Below are positions 55,595 through 64,000 of a stretch of 64,000 nucleotides of DNA, piece by piece (position 1 is the first letter of the stretch; every line of letters starts with the position of its first letter). Position numbers and translations under genes: made by a program. This stretch comes from an uncultured Crocinitomix sp. (GTDB taxonomy: Bacteria > Bacteroidota > Bacteroidia > Flavobacteriales_D > Crocinitomicaceae). The DNA is taken from the NCBI GenBank assembly GCA_937136425.1, contig CAKZON010000070.1:186001-250000 (forward strand). Reading direction: 5' to 3'. The notes beneath the pieces are model-generated. The model was not told where the DNA came from, did no database searches, and saw only the letters and a program-made list of their open reading frames with translations.

Positions 55595-58150
55595 TTACAA
55601 CTGTCCTGCAAGCACGGTAACTAACTTGAATAAAGTTTCATCACCTGCAGCGTTTTTAACAGAAACCAAAATGATGTATGAACCAATGGCTGCCTTTTCA
55701 CCGTTATCATTAATTCCGTCCCAGGTTATAAAGCCAGTTTGCCCTATAAAGTAATTATCCTTTAATAATCGGATTAAGCGTCCTTGATTATCGTAAATTG
55801 TAACATCCAAAACATTATCCGTATCTGTTAAATCAAAATTAATCGTTACCACATCATTATAACCATCATTGTCGGGTGAAAACAATTGCGGATCTAAACT
55901 AACATCACCCACAGTCACAGGCATTGCCGCTTGCGAATTTAAATAACCTGGAGTACCCCAATCTACATTTTCAGAAGCCGTGTGCCAATTATCCGGATTA
56001 TTCATTCCTCCACCGAAACTAATTCGCTCTAAAGATTTGCCATCTTCTGAATTTAATAATGCAAAATGATAGTCATCATCATAATGGAAATAATCAATAA
56101 TTGTTGAGTCTCCAGCTAAAAGATAAACAGTACCAGAATCGTTTGGATACGTTGGCAATTCAGTATCAATAAACCGTCCTATGCCATATATGGCAAAATC
56201 ATTTATTACATCTGCAGAATCTTCTGTCAACGTTGCGTATTCTCCAGGTAATAATAAATATTGGCTAGAACCTATTTGTTCGTAATTGGTAATACTATCA
56301 TTCCAGTTGGCTAAATACAATTGATGAAGATCTAATATTTTATCCGACACATTATAAACTTCCACATAATCTGATCCACCTGTTTTCGGATCAAACAAAA
56401 TTTCATTTAGAATAATGTCTTCAGGTTCAATCGTACCAGGCAATCCAAAAATAACTGTGTCATGCAATAAGTTCCCCCAGCAATCCTGACCACCTGTTAG
56501 GCTAAGCGTGTAAGTTTCATTCTCTTCAAGCGTAAATATGTCCAACTGATACATGTCTAAACTTAAAAATGAACCTGAAATAGAACCTACACTAGGCGAT
56601 ATTTCTACTGATATAGGAATTAAAGTATCTAAAGACTCTGTAAAAGTTAAAACAACTTCAGTTTCACTATTTACCAATCGCTCCATAACCATTGGACTTG
56701 TTACATCATCTTCATCTGTCCAAATAGAATTTTGCTCACCAGGTGTTCCGCCATTTGCGTTTATTGATGCTCCCCAATTATTATAATCGCTACAGGGAGA
56801 ATTCAAATGTTTACGCTCTAGTGTCCATCCACCATCATCTTTCTCTGCGTCATTATACCAAAACTGGAAATAGTGAACAGAATCAATTTCTAATCCAGCA
56901 TTATCTTTCAAAACAAGATCATCTTCTGAATTGGTTAGCGTAGGCAAACCTTCAACTTCTAAAAAGTTAGTGATTCCAAATAGTACACCTTCATCTGGCC
57001 CGCAAATTACAACATATTCATCTGGTCTTAAAATATAAGTCGCAAACTCCGCAGTTGTCGAATTATCATTAATTGTCCAGCTTGCCAAATCAAAGATTTT
57101 ATCGGATCGGTTATAAATTTCGAAAAACTCCAACTCTGGTAAACCTATTACAGGGTTAGGGTCTGCCAGTATTTCAGTAATGATTACATCATTCTCAATT
57201 GCCGGTTCTGGAACAAAATATAAAAATGATGTAGCTGCTGGTAATTCAATAGGATTACTATCAATATCTTCTACATTTTCAATCGACAATTCATAGGTTT
57301 CACCATTTGTAAATGCTGTACCCATTGTTAAATGAACTAACGCAGGGTTTACGCCATCCACAGTTGCCCCAGTAGGGTTTCCTATTCCACCATCAATTGT
57401 GTAATTTGAAAAAACAGTTCCTGTAGCAGGATCAATCGGTTCAGAAAAAAGGACATCCAACTCAGTACTTGAAACAACAGTTGCACTTTCTAAGGTTGGA
57501 GGTATAGCATCTACATACGGACTCCCTAAATTGTCGAAATAAAACAATTCAGACCTAGAGGAAGTATATTTACAAAACACCCCAAAGTAACTCGTTGTCG
57601 TATATGTAACATCTGTGATTGTTCCTTCTGAAATAAAGGCATATCCACCTGTTGCGTCTCTCAGTAATTCCCAGTTTCCAGAAGCATCTCTTGTGACACG
57701 GACGCGAACTTCTATATCATCTACATCTGTTACATCATCTGCGCCATCAATTATTTTCGTAATCGATTCACCTGTCTGGCGATATAAACTGATTTCATCA
57801 TCAGTGTTACCCACCATCACGAAATAACCGTTCAAACTTCCCTTTAGGTTTTCTTGATCAGAAACTAAATAAACCCGAGCATTATTTCCTGATGATGGAT
57901 TAAAATCCATATTCAACCAAAAATCCCAAGTAACGTCATCAATCAAGGTTGTAAAAACTGACAAATAGGAAGTATCTGCCACTGCAGGGGCCACTAAATG
58001 TAGTTGATTCAATTCATCTACTTCAAAATTTGCATCCATACCAGTCCAAACAGGATCGACATTAAAATTGCCGTCTTCAAAGTCATCAGAGAACTGCGCA
58101 CTCGTTATAAACGTCACGAATAAAAAAACGACTGTTAAATAAAATCTCAT
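55595..58150 (-). CDS. Large secreted protein with lamin-tail domains and FlgD-like C-terminus
   Basis: An 851-residue exported protein. The frame is open to 58234, but the ATG at 58150 begins a clean signal peptide (MRFYLTVVFLFVTFITSAQ) and a promoter-like box at 58172-58179 lies within the extension. About 20-210 is a jelly-roll region of unknown ligand, about 215-310 a bacterial Ig-like (Big_5/SbsA) domain (TVVSSTELDVLFSEPIDP), then a lamin-tail domain (NDVIITEILADPNPVIGLPELEFFEIYN), a second Ig-like domain, another lamin-tail domain (ILNEILFDPKTGGSDYVEVYN) and a C-terminal FlgD/CHU_C-like domain (FSPDNDGYNDVV, VTIYDNQGRLIRLL). Probably a T9SS cargo; function unknown. Confidence 0.8.
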   Translation of the reverse strand: MRFYLTVVFLFVTFITSAQFSDDFEDGNFNVDPVWTGMDANFEVDELNQLHLVAPAVADTSYLSVFTTLIDDVTWDFWLNMDFNPSSGNNARVYLVSDQENLKGSLNGYFVMVGNTDDEISLYRQTGESITKIIDGADDVTDVDDIEVRVRVTRDASGNWELLRDATGGYAFISEGTITDVTYTTTSYFGVFCKYTSSRSELFYFDNLGSPYVDAIPPTLESATVVSSTELDVLFSEPIDPATGTVFSNYTIDGGIGNPTGATVDGVNPALVHLTMGTAFTNGETYELSIENVEDIDSNPIELPAATSFLYFVPEPAIENDVIITEILADPNPVIGLPELEFFEIYNRSDKIFDLASWTINDNSTTAEFATYILRPDEYVVICGPDEGVLFGITNFLEVEGLPTLTNSEDDLVLKDNAGLEIDSVHYFQFWYNDAEKDDGGWTLERKHLNSPCSDYNNWGASINANGGTPGEQNSIWTDEDDVTSPMVMERLVNSETEVVLTFTESLDTLIPISVEISPSVGSISGSFLSLDMYQLDIFTLEENETYTLSLTGGQDCWGNLLHDTVIFGLPGTIEPEDIILNEILFDPKTGGSDYVEVYNVSDKILDLHQLYLANWNDSITNYEQIGSSQYLLLPGEYATLTEDSADVINDFAIYGIGRFIDTELPTYPNDSGTVYLLAGDSTIIDYFHYDDDYHFALLNSEDGKSLERISFGGGMNNPDNWHTASENVDWGTPGYLNSQAAMPVTVGDVSLDPQLFSPDNDGYNDVVTINFDLTDTDNVLDVTIYDNQGRLIRLLKDNYFIGQTGFITWDGINDNGEKAAIGSYIILVSVKNAAGDETLFKLVTVLAGQL

Positions 58151-58171
58151 AATGATAAGCTCTTCGACTGC

Positions 58172-58188
58172 TAAATATACTACTTTTG
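58172..58188. promoter_or_regulatory. Two abutting divergent -7 boxes
   Basis: Minus-strand TATATTTA (plus 58172-58179) points to the lamin-tail gene and plus-strand TACTTTTG (58181-58188) to asd. They are separated by one base, so the two polymerases could not occupy the site at once. Confidence 0.45.
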
Positions 58189-58209
58189 CTTCGTCTAAAA
58201 AAATTAAGT

Positions 58210-59199
58210 ATGAAAGTAGCAATTGTAGGGGCAACAGGAATGGTTGGAACAGAAATTATAGCGGTTTTAGAAGCATATAATTTACCTATAGACACGTATT
58301 ATTTTGTAGCATCAGAAAGATCTGCAGGAAAACCTATCCAATATAAGGGTGAAACACATACAATAATTGGATTAACAGATGCTGTTGCTAAGCAACCGGA
58401 CATTGCAATTTTTTCTGCTGGCGGTGCAACATCTTTAGAATGGGCTCCAAAATTTGAAGCAGTTGGCACAACGGTTATTGACAATTCGAGCGCTTTTAGA
58501 ATGGATACTGACAAGCGTTTGGTTGTTCCAGAAATTAACGCAAACTTAATACAAGCAACTGATAAAATAATTGCTAACCCTAACTGCTCAACAATTCAGT
58601 TAGTAATGGTATTAGCGCCATTACATAAGAAGTATGGCATTAAGCGTGTAGTTGTTTCTACTTACCAGTCTATTTCAGGTTCAGGCATGAAAGCCATGAA
58701 ACAATTAGAGAATGAAAAGAATGGCGTTAACGGAGAAATGGCTTATCCATATCCGATAGAAGGTAATTGTCTTCCACATTGTGACTCGTTTACAGAAAAC
58801 GGATATACAAAGGAAGAGATGAAGTTAACCAACGAAACTAAAAAGATTCTTGACCCAGCAATTAATGTTACTGCAACTGCTGTTCGTGTACCAGTTTCAG
58901 GTGGGCATTCTGAAGCTGTTAATATTGAATTTGAAGCTGATTTTAATATAGATGACGTTCGCAAAATCTTGCATGAAACAGAAGGCGTTACACTAAAAGA
59001 TAATGTGGACACCAATACCTACCCAATGCCATTGTATGCAAAAGGAAAGGATGATGTTTTTGTTGGGCGAATTAGAAGAGACGAAAGCCAGAACAACACG
59101 TTAAACTTATGGATTGTTGCAGATAACTTAAGAAAAGGAGCTGCTACAAATGCCGTTCAAATTGCTGCTTACTTGATGAAAAACGACTTGGTTGGATAA
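58210..59199 (+). CDS. asd: Aspartate-semialdehyde dehydrogenase
   Basis: A 329-residue enzyme (NADP-dependent reduction of aspartyl phosphate) in the pathway to lysine, methionine, threonine and diaminopimelate. NADP-binding GATGMVGTE starts at residue 7; the nucleophile is C126 in ANPNCST, and the acid/base is H233 in SGGHSEAVNIE. The frame starts with a TTG at 58186, but that codon is part of the promoter box TACTTTTG; ATG 58210 begins the normal enzyme. Not linked to other amino-acid biosynthesis genes in this window. Confidence 0.95.
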   Translation: MKVAIVGATGMVGTEIIAVLEAYNLPIDTYYFVASERSAGKPIQYKGETHTIIGLTDAVAKQPDIAIFSAGGATSLEWAPKFEAVGTTVIDNSSAFRMDTDKRLVVPEINANLIQATDKIIANPNCSTIQLVMVLAPLHKKYGIKRVVVSTYQSISGSGMKAMKQLENEKNGVNGEMAYPYPIEGNCLPHCDSFTENGYTKEEMKLTNETKKILDPAINVTATAVRVPVSGGHSEAVNIEFEADFNIDDVRKILHETEGVTLKDNVDTNTYPMPLYAKGKDDVFVGRIRRDESQNNTLNLWIVADNLRKGAATNAVQIAAYLMKNDLVG

Positions 59200-59269
59200 T
59201 TTTCAATTAACGTACCTGTTTATCTTTACCTGAATTATGGATTTAGGTTGAACTTTGCATCCAATTTGC

Positions 59270-59746
59270 ATGATGCAAATCCTATTACCATTCTTACTAT
59301 TTATTTCCATTACAACTTTTTCGCAAAAATCGCAGTTAGTTTTTGGTACTTATAAAAGTGTTTTTGATGAAACTGGATGGTTTGGTACATCATTAAAATT
59401 AAATGAGGATAGTACGTTCGAGTATCAATTTGTAGGAGATTTAACGAATGACCAATTTAGTGGCAACTTTACCATGGTGGGAGACACTATAAAATTCATT
59501 TACCCTAACTATTCTTTGGTAGACACATTTATTATTGCAAGAGACACCATTATCGTTAAAAATTTAATTGCTCGTAGGCATAAACCAAGAGGTTTTCTTA
59601 TTGGAAGAAAGAATAGACTGTATCGTATAAATGAATCCGGAGAAGTCGTTAAAAGATCTTATGGCAAACCAGGTGCTCGAAGACCAATAATTAGACGGCG
59701 CAGATTGAAAAAGGGACGATTTTATTTAATCCTATCGAACGACTAG
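59270..59746 (+). CDS. Small exported protein with basic C-terminus, function unknown
   Basis: A 158-residue protein with signal peptide (about 1-18, ISITTFSQ). The middle is beta-rich with alternating Thr, Phe and Asp (GTYKSVFDETGWFGTSLKLNE, FSGNFTMVGDTIKFIYPNY) and might be a small lipocalin-like or META-like barrel. The last 30 residues are strongly basic, with six or more Arg clustered in GARRPIIRRRRLKKGRF. I do not recognise the family. The frame has a TTG at 59255; the ATG at 59270 (or 59273) starts the signal peptide. It follows asd on the same strand after 70 nt. Confidence 0.6.
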   Translation: MMQILLPFLLFISITTFSQKSQLVFGTYKSVFDETGWFGTSLKLNEDSTFEYQFVGDLTNDQFSGNFTMVGDTIKFIYPNYSLVDTFIIARDTIIVKNLIARRHKPRGFLIGRKNRLYRINESGEVVKRSYGKPGARRPIIRRRRLKKGRFYLILSND

Positions 59747-59789
59747 CCAGTAATTGGCAATAGATAAAGAAGAGTTGAAATTTGGCCGT

Positions 59790-61574
59790 TTATTGTTCCT
59801 CGGCTTCTTCCCCTTCTAGATTGTCATAGACACGCACATTTCCTTTGTTTACTTTTTTATAATAAACCACAGAAAGGTCACGGTATTCCATTTCATTAAT
59901 GTCAAAATCTTGAATATCTGGATCGATCAAACGAATATCGATATTAAAGAACAAAGGCATTATAACCGCATCATCCATCAAAATTTGATCAGCCTGAGCG
60001 TATAATTTCATTCTTTTTTCAGTATCAATTTCAACCAATGCCTCTTCGTACACCTTATCAAACTCAGGGTTTGAATAACGGAAATAATTAATTGAAGACT
60101 CTTTACCTTCAATAATGTTTTTACCGTGAAATAAATACAAGAAATTGGAAGGATCTGGATAATCAGCAATCCAACCAAAACGCCAGAAATCAACTTCACC
60201 TCGTTCAACCTTTGGATGCAATTCAGACATTGGCATAACATTAAGAGCAATATTAACTCCCAAATTTTTATTAATCATATATGTAATGGCATCTGCAATT
60301 TTTTCATTTACACCCCCACTAGCATTCAAGTTTAACGTAATTTCTGGAAATCCTTTTCCATCAGGATAACCTGCCTCTTTCATTAATTTTTGCGCCATTT
60401 CAGGGTTATAATCAAACCCATTAACCGTTTCACTAGGATAACCAGACATTTCAGGAACAAATCCGTTATGCGCCGCACTACCTTCACCCTGTAAAACAAA
60501 GTTTGTCAATGAATCTCTATCCACCGCATAATTAAATGCTCTTCTTACTCGTACATCATTGAAAACATCACTTGTATATAAGAAACCATAGTACTGAACA
60601 TTTAAACTATTTATAGACTGTACTTCAAACTCTTTGTTTAATCCATCCTTAGCTTCTTCTAAACTTCCCATTATGTTTTGAATCTCCTCAACAGGAATTC
60701 CCCACAGCATATCTAATTGATCATCCTGAAAAGCTTTAAGCTCTGCGTTTTTATCTTTAATAAAAGAAAATTCAACTTGATTTAAGAATGGTAATTGATT
60801 ACCAAATTCATCTTTTCTCCAGTAGTTTTGGTTCTTAACAAAAGTTACTGAGTTTCCATTTTCAATATTAGTTGGAATAAATGGTCCAGAACCTACAATT
60901 CTATTTTGCATTCCATCATATCCATAAGTATCGATTGCCTCTTTAGGATAAACAGCTGCCGCTAATATGGTTAATAAGTTAGGAAATCCAGAAAAAGGAT
61001 TAATCAACTCTAACTCGATTGTATAATCATCAATTACGTTAATACCTGCCACTGAATTTGCTGTTCCGTCTGCATATTCATGCGCTCCTACTAAACGATC
61101 TCTAAACAACGAAGGCCATTTGTTTTCTTGATGGTTTGAACATAAAAACTCAAAACAATACTTGAAATCTTCGGCGTTGATCTCACGCCCTTTGCCATTA
61201 GCAAAGCATTCGTCATCAATAAATTTCACTCCTTTACGCAAATGAAAAGTATAGGTCTTTTTATCCTTATCAATATTAAATGACTCGGCAAGGCAAGGCT
61301 CAACCTCTAATGTTTTTTGATTTAAACGTAATAATCCTTCATATCCTTGACTAGCAATATGAGTGGAATAAATGTCATTGATTGATGCTGGAAACAAGCT
61401 TGTATAATCCTCTACTGAATTTAATCGAAGTACTCCACCTCCAAACTTTCCTCCTTCAACTTTCGTAAGTTCATTTGGATTAGATAAATCTGTATCTCCA
61501 TCTTCACTACCGCCGCCACAAGATGTAACGATTAAAAGCAATGAAAAACTACATAAAAGACTAAAAATTTTCAT
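59790..61574 (-). CDS. Oligopeptide/dipeptide ABC-type substrate-binding lipoprotein (family 5)
   Basis: A 594-residue lipoprotein: signal ends at LIVTSC, followed by GGGSEDGDTD, an acidic stretch after the lipid Cys. The rest is a family 5 (DppA/OppA-like) solute-binding protein (YEGLLRLNQKTLEVEPCLAESFNIDKDKKTYTFHLRKGVKFID; GSGPFIPTNIENG; DPSNFLYLFHG). It normally delivers peptides to an ABC importer, but no permease or ATPase gene lies next to it. A TATATTTG box at 61599-61606 is its likely promoter, so it is expressed separately from porP/sprF upstream. Confidence 0.9.
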   Translation of the reverse strand: MKIFSLLCSFSLLLIVTSCGGGSEDGDTDLSNPNELTKVEGGKFGGGVLRLNSVEDYTSLFPASINDIYSTHIASQGYEGLLRLNQKTLEVEPCLAESFNIDKDKKTYTFHLRKGVKFIDDECFANGKGREINAEDFKYCFEFLCSNHQENKWPSLFRDRLVGAHEYADGTANSVAGINVIDDYTIELELINPFSGFPNLLTILAAAVYPKEAIDTYGYDGMQNRIVGSGPFIPTNIENGNSVTFVKNQNYWRKDEFGNQLPFLNQVEFSFIKDKNAELKAFQDDQLDMLWGIPVEEIQNIMGSLEEAKDGLNKEFEVQSINSLNVQYYGFLYTSDVFNDVRVRRAFNYAVDRDSLTNFVLQGEGSAAHNGFVPEMSGYPSETVNGFDYNPEMAQKLMKEAGYPDGKGFPEITLNLNASGGVNEKIADAITYMINKNLGVNIALNVMPMSELHPKVERGEVDFWRFGWIADYPDPSNFLYLFHGKNIIEGKESSINYFRYSNPEFDKVYEEALVEIDTEKRMKLYAQADQILMDDAVIMPLFFNIDIRLIDPDIQDFDINEMEYRDLSVVYYKKVNKGNVRVYDNLEGEEAEEQ

Positions 61575-61598
61575 GGACGTGGTTTAATTTAAGGCAAA

Positions 61599-61606
61599 CA
61601 AATATA
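61599..61606 (-). promoter_or_regulatory. -7 box TATATTTG for the substrate-binding lipoprotein gene
   Basis: Exact TAnnTTTG on the minus strand, 25 nt upstream of the ATG at 61574, in the short gap after the porP/sprF stop at 61631. Confidence 0.5.
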
Positions 61607-61630
61607 TAAATTCTATTTTAATATTCTACT

Positions 61631-62689
61631 TTAAATTGACACTGCTCTTCTTTGTGGATTTCTGTGGGTATATCTATCTGGATTTGTAAAACGTAAAGAA
61701 AGCTCAAATCCGCCCCGATAAGAGGATGCAGCATTGAGTCCTGAAACGTTAATATCGTATGACATTCCTACTGAAAATGCTTGAAAATCGAAGAAAACTT
61801 GAGGAACAATAGCATCAAAAACATTATTAACTCTAAAGTTTAACCCACCAGCAACTGACATGTCTGTTGTCATACCTGTCATTCGAGAGCCAGACTTGAT
61901 GACATATTTCATCAAAGTACCAAATAAAAACTCGTTTTGTGGCCCTTGAAACTCAGCAGTTAAATTAGGAAACCAATATAAATTTGTCACCGGTGTACCA
62001 AATAATGCTGAGGCATGAAAAACTGCTCTCATAGGTACACGAGAATTTCCGTTTACCACAAATGAATTTTCTGGTCGGTTAATGTGATAAACTGCCAAAC
62101 CAATTCGTGCATCTTGAGGTGAACCAAACACTACATTACGATCATTTTTATGATACCAATAACCAATTCCTGCAGAAAAATCCCAATATTGTTGCGGTAA
62201 GTACTCAATTCCTTCTCCATCATATAATGTTGGATCGAAGTTTAAGCCAGAATACTGACTTCCCCATTGCATATTAGTCGCATTTATGCCTGACTTACCA
62301 AAAGCCCCCTGAATACCAAGGCATAACCTTTGGTTTCGCGACAGTTGGATGAGAGAAGAAAAACTTGAACCAATTGTAGTCGTACCTAATTGAATATCTC
62401 CAGACACATCTTTCGCCATATGTAAACCTAGGGCATAAAACGTTGGTCTTCTTGCACGGCCTTTACCAAAAGATACTTCAGCAGAAGTAGCATAAGTGCG
62501 AAATGTTTTATTGATGGACCTCCATTGATCTTTCCAATTCATTGTTGCGCGAACATTTCCACTAAAAGTCCCTGTAAATGCAGGGTTAATTAAAAATTGT
62601 GTCCGTGTAATTTGCGAAAAATGAATATCCTGCGCATTTGAATAAAATGGCAATAATATAAGACAGAGATATGGAAGAAATTTATTCAA
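61631..62689 (-). CDS. PorP/SprF family T9SS outer-membrane protein
   Basis: A 352-residue barrel-type outer-membrane protein. Signal peptide about 1-19 (SNAQ). The start of the mature protein (DIHFSQITRTQFLINPAFTGTFSGNVRATMNWKDQWRSI) is the diagnostic PorP/SprF signature, and the chain ends in a run of beta strands. SprF-like proteins anchor particular type B cargo proteins at the surface. Here it has no adjacent CHU_C-type cargo gene, the usual partner. A good promoter lies upstream at 62718-62749. Confidence 0.9.
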   Translation of the reverse strand: MNKFLPYLCLILLPFYSNAQDIHFSQITRTQFLINPAFTGTFSGNVRATMNWKDQWRSINKTFRTYATSAEVSFGKGRARRPTFYALGLHMAKDVSGDIQLGTTTIGSSFSSLIQLSRNQRLCLGIQGAFGKSGINATNMQWGSQYSGLNFDPTLYDGEGIEYLPQQYWDFSAGIGYWYHKNDRNVVFGSPQDARIGLAVYHINRPENSFVVNGNSRVPMRAVFHASALFGTPVTNLYWFPNLTAEFQGPQNEFLFGTLMKYVIKSGSRMTGMTTDMSVAGGLNFRVNNVFDAIVPQVFFDFQAFSVGMSYDINVSGLNAASSYRGGFELSLRFTNPDRYTHRNPQRRAVSI

Positions 62690-62717
62690 CTTGGTATTTA
62701 TACTTAACTATAAGTGC

Positions 62718-62749
62718 TAAAGTTACCTAATTGTTACACTATTTACAAA
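62718..62749 (-). promoter_or_regulatory. Promoter of the porP/sprF gene
   Basis: On the minus strand TTTG (plus 62746-62749), a 20-nt spacer and TAACTTTA (plus 62718-62725), one mismatch from TAnnTTTG; leader about 22 nt. Confidence 0.6.
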
Positions 62750-62836
62750 TGACGTTTTTTTCTCGCTCTAAATTGATTGCAACAAGCACTAAAACAAATT
62801 CATAAGCTTACAACAAACAATGCCTTATTTGGCAAT

Positions 62837-62872
62837 AAAAAAAGCCCTAACAATAATGTTAAGGCTTTTTTC
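62837..62872 (-). terminator. Rho-independent terminator after accC
   Basis: A stem of about 15 bp (minus strand AAAAAAGCCTTAACA with TGTTAGGGCTTTTTT, one G-U pair) around an ATTA loop, with T run; 24 nt beyond the accC stop. Confidence 0.85.
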
Positions 62873-62896
62873 TATAGGTTTAAAAACTAGGTGAAA

Positions 62897-64000
62897 TTAA
62901 TATTTTTTAATTTCAAAGTCTTCCATAAATTTAGTTGTGAATTCTCCTTTTCTGAAATTTTCATCTTTCATTAATTGAGCATGAAACGGAATCGTAGTTT
63001 TAACACCGTCTATGAAGTATTCCTCCAAGGCACGTTCCATTTTAGTAATAGCCTCTTCTCTTGTTTGAGCTACTGTGATCAATTTTGAAATCATTGAATC
63101 ATAATAAGGCGGAATTACATAACCTGCATAAACATGCGTGTCAATTCTAATTCCATGCCCGCCAGGCTCATGATAATCTGTAATTTTTCCAGGACTTGGT
63201 CTGAAGTCATTTAATGGATCTTCCGCATTAATTCTACACTGAATAGCGTGCATAGTTGGGAAATACTCTTTTCCAGTAATTTTTTCTCCAGCAGCCAATT
63301 TGATTTGTTCTTTAATCAAATCATAATTAATTACTTCTTCAGTAATTGTGTGCTCTACCTGAATTCTTGTATTCATTTCCATGAAATAGAAATCGCGGTT
63401 TTTGTCTACCAAAAACTCAACAGTTCCTACTCCTTCATACTTAACGGCCTTAGCTGCTTTAACGGCAGCTTTACCCATTTTAGATCTTAAACGAGTTGTC
63501 ATGAATGGAGAAGGAGTTTCTTCAACCAATTTTTGATGTCTTCTTTGGATCGAACAATCTCTTTCAGACATATGACAAGCATTTCCATATTTATCTCCAG
63601 CAATTTGGATTTCAATATGGCGTGGCTCTTCAATCAATTTCTCCATGTACATTCCGTCGTTACCAAACGCGGCTTTAGATTCTGTTCTAGCAGAATTCCA
63701 AGCATCTTCAAGGTCTTCAGCTTTCCAGACAGCACGCATTCCTTTACCACCACCACCGGCAGTAGCTTTTAACATAACAGGATATACGATTTCAGCTGCT
63801 AATTTTTTAGCTTCAGCAAAATCTTTTAAAATTCCTTTAGATCCAGGAATACATGGGACACCTGCTTTAATCATTGTGGCTTTTGCAGAGGCTTTATCCC
63901 CCATACCATCAATCATTTCAGGTGATGCTCCAATAAATTTAATTCCATTTTCTTCACATACTTTTGAAAAAGCAGCGTTTTCAGATAAGAATCCATATCC
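62897..64000 (-). CDS. accC: Acetyl-CoA carboxylase biotin carboxylase subunit (5' end cut off by window edge)
   Basis: The frame is open to the last base of the window (368 codons visible; the missing N-terminal part would be about 80 residues of the usual 450). It begins inside the GYGFLSENAAFSKVC segment. The ATP-grasp domain shows GGGGKGMRAVW, the RDCSIQRRHQKLVEETPSP segment and EMNTRIQVEHTITEEV, the last carrying the Arg and Glu of the carboxyl-transfer site; the C-terminal lid (INAEDPLNDFRPSPGKITDY, GYVIPPYYDSMISKLI) follows. It carboxylates biotin on AccB, the first step of fatty-acid synthesis; accB is expected just outside the window. Confidence 0.95.
   Translation of the reverse strand, partial: GYGFLSENAAFSKVCEENGIKFIGASPEMIDGMGDKASAKATMIKAGVPCIPGSKGILKDFAEAKKLAAEIVYPVMLKATAGGGGKGMRAVWKAEDLEDAWNSARTESKAAFGNDGMYMEKLIEEPRHIEIQIAGDKYGNACHMSERDCSIQRRHQKLVEETPSPFMTTRLRSKMGKAAVKAAKAVKYEGVGTVEFLVDKNRDFYFMEMNTRIQVEHTITEEVINYDLIKEQIKLAAGEKITGKEYFPTMHAIQCRINAEDPLNDFRPSPGKITDYHEPGGHGIRIDTHVYAGYVIPPYYDSMISKLITVAQTREEAITKMERALEEYFIDGVKTTIPFHAQLMKDENFRKGEFTTKFMEDFEIKKY

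Noticed and set aside
1..64000. Search by eye for CRISPR arrays, IS elements, tRNA/rRNA genes and prophage
   Set aside because: No regularly spaced repeats, transposase-like frames, tRNA cloverleafs or phage genes were seen; the window looks like core chromosome.

Overview
The window reads as a chromosomal segment of an AT-rich Bacteroidota, most likely a member of the Flavobacteriales (a Crocinitomicaceae- or Cryomorphaceae-like marine lineage is a guess). The evidence is the type IX secretion system (T9SS) genes sprA and porP/sprF, several cargo proteins with type A or type B (CHU_C) sorting domains, a complete alternative complex III / cytochrome oxidase operon, and promoters of the Bacteroidota type (TTG or TTTG, about 20 nt, TAnnTTTG). 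I found no rRNA, tRNA, insertion sequence, prophage or CRISPR array. Both ends cut through genes: a GH3-like/beta-lactamase fusion at the left and biotin carboxylase (accC) at the right.

Layout. 1-9.8 kb: envelope genes (truncated lipoprotein hydrolase, type B T9SS cargo, M23 peptidase, MMPL/RND exporter), a polyprenyl synthase and a GNAT acetyltransferase. 9.4-20.2 kb: minus-strand operon maeB-ruvA-sprA-GNAT; SprA is the giant T9SS outer-membrane channel. 20.3-29.1 kb: a sirtuin without zinc cysteines, two T9SS type A cargo proteins, and then a run of thiol-dedicated genes: periplasmic TlpA, a predicted outer-membrane barrel, an Omp28 lipoprotein and a second copy of the barrel. 29.3-32.2 kb: a small conserved protein with its own promoter and terminator, queG-ruvB, and a CPCC zinc-ribbon protein. 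32.2-44.6 kb: actA-actB-actC-actD-actE-actF-coxB-coxA, a quinol:cytochrome c reductase coupled to an oxygen reductase. 44.9-50.6 kb: a SPOR-domain protein and the translation/transcription operon rimP-nusA-infB. 50.7-59.7 kb: a cyclase, an IPExxxVDY protein with pyruvate kinase downstream, YihY and MscS membrane proteins, a lamin-tail secreted protein, aspartate-semialdehyde dehydrogenase and a small secreted protein. 59.8-64 kb: an orphan peptide-binding lipoprotein, PorP/SprF and accC.

The most interesting system is the 24.1-29.1 kb cluster. Each of its four mature proteins carries essentially one cysteine pair (C-x2-C in TlpA, C-x2-C in the Omp28 lipoprotein, the same C-x4-C at the C-terminus of both barrels). 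This suggests an electron or disulfide relay between periplasm and cell surface; that function is inference. Regulatory candidates worth testing are a terminator-like hairpin in the rimP-nusA-infB leader, interleaved inverted repeats before pyk that could form a pseudoknot, and a palindrome over the promoter of the left-edge hydrolase gene. A helix-hairpin-helix domain fused to the membrane subunit ActC is also unexpected.
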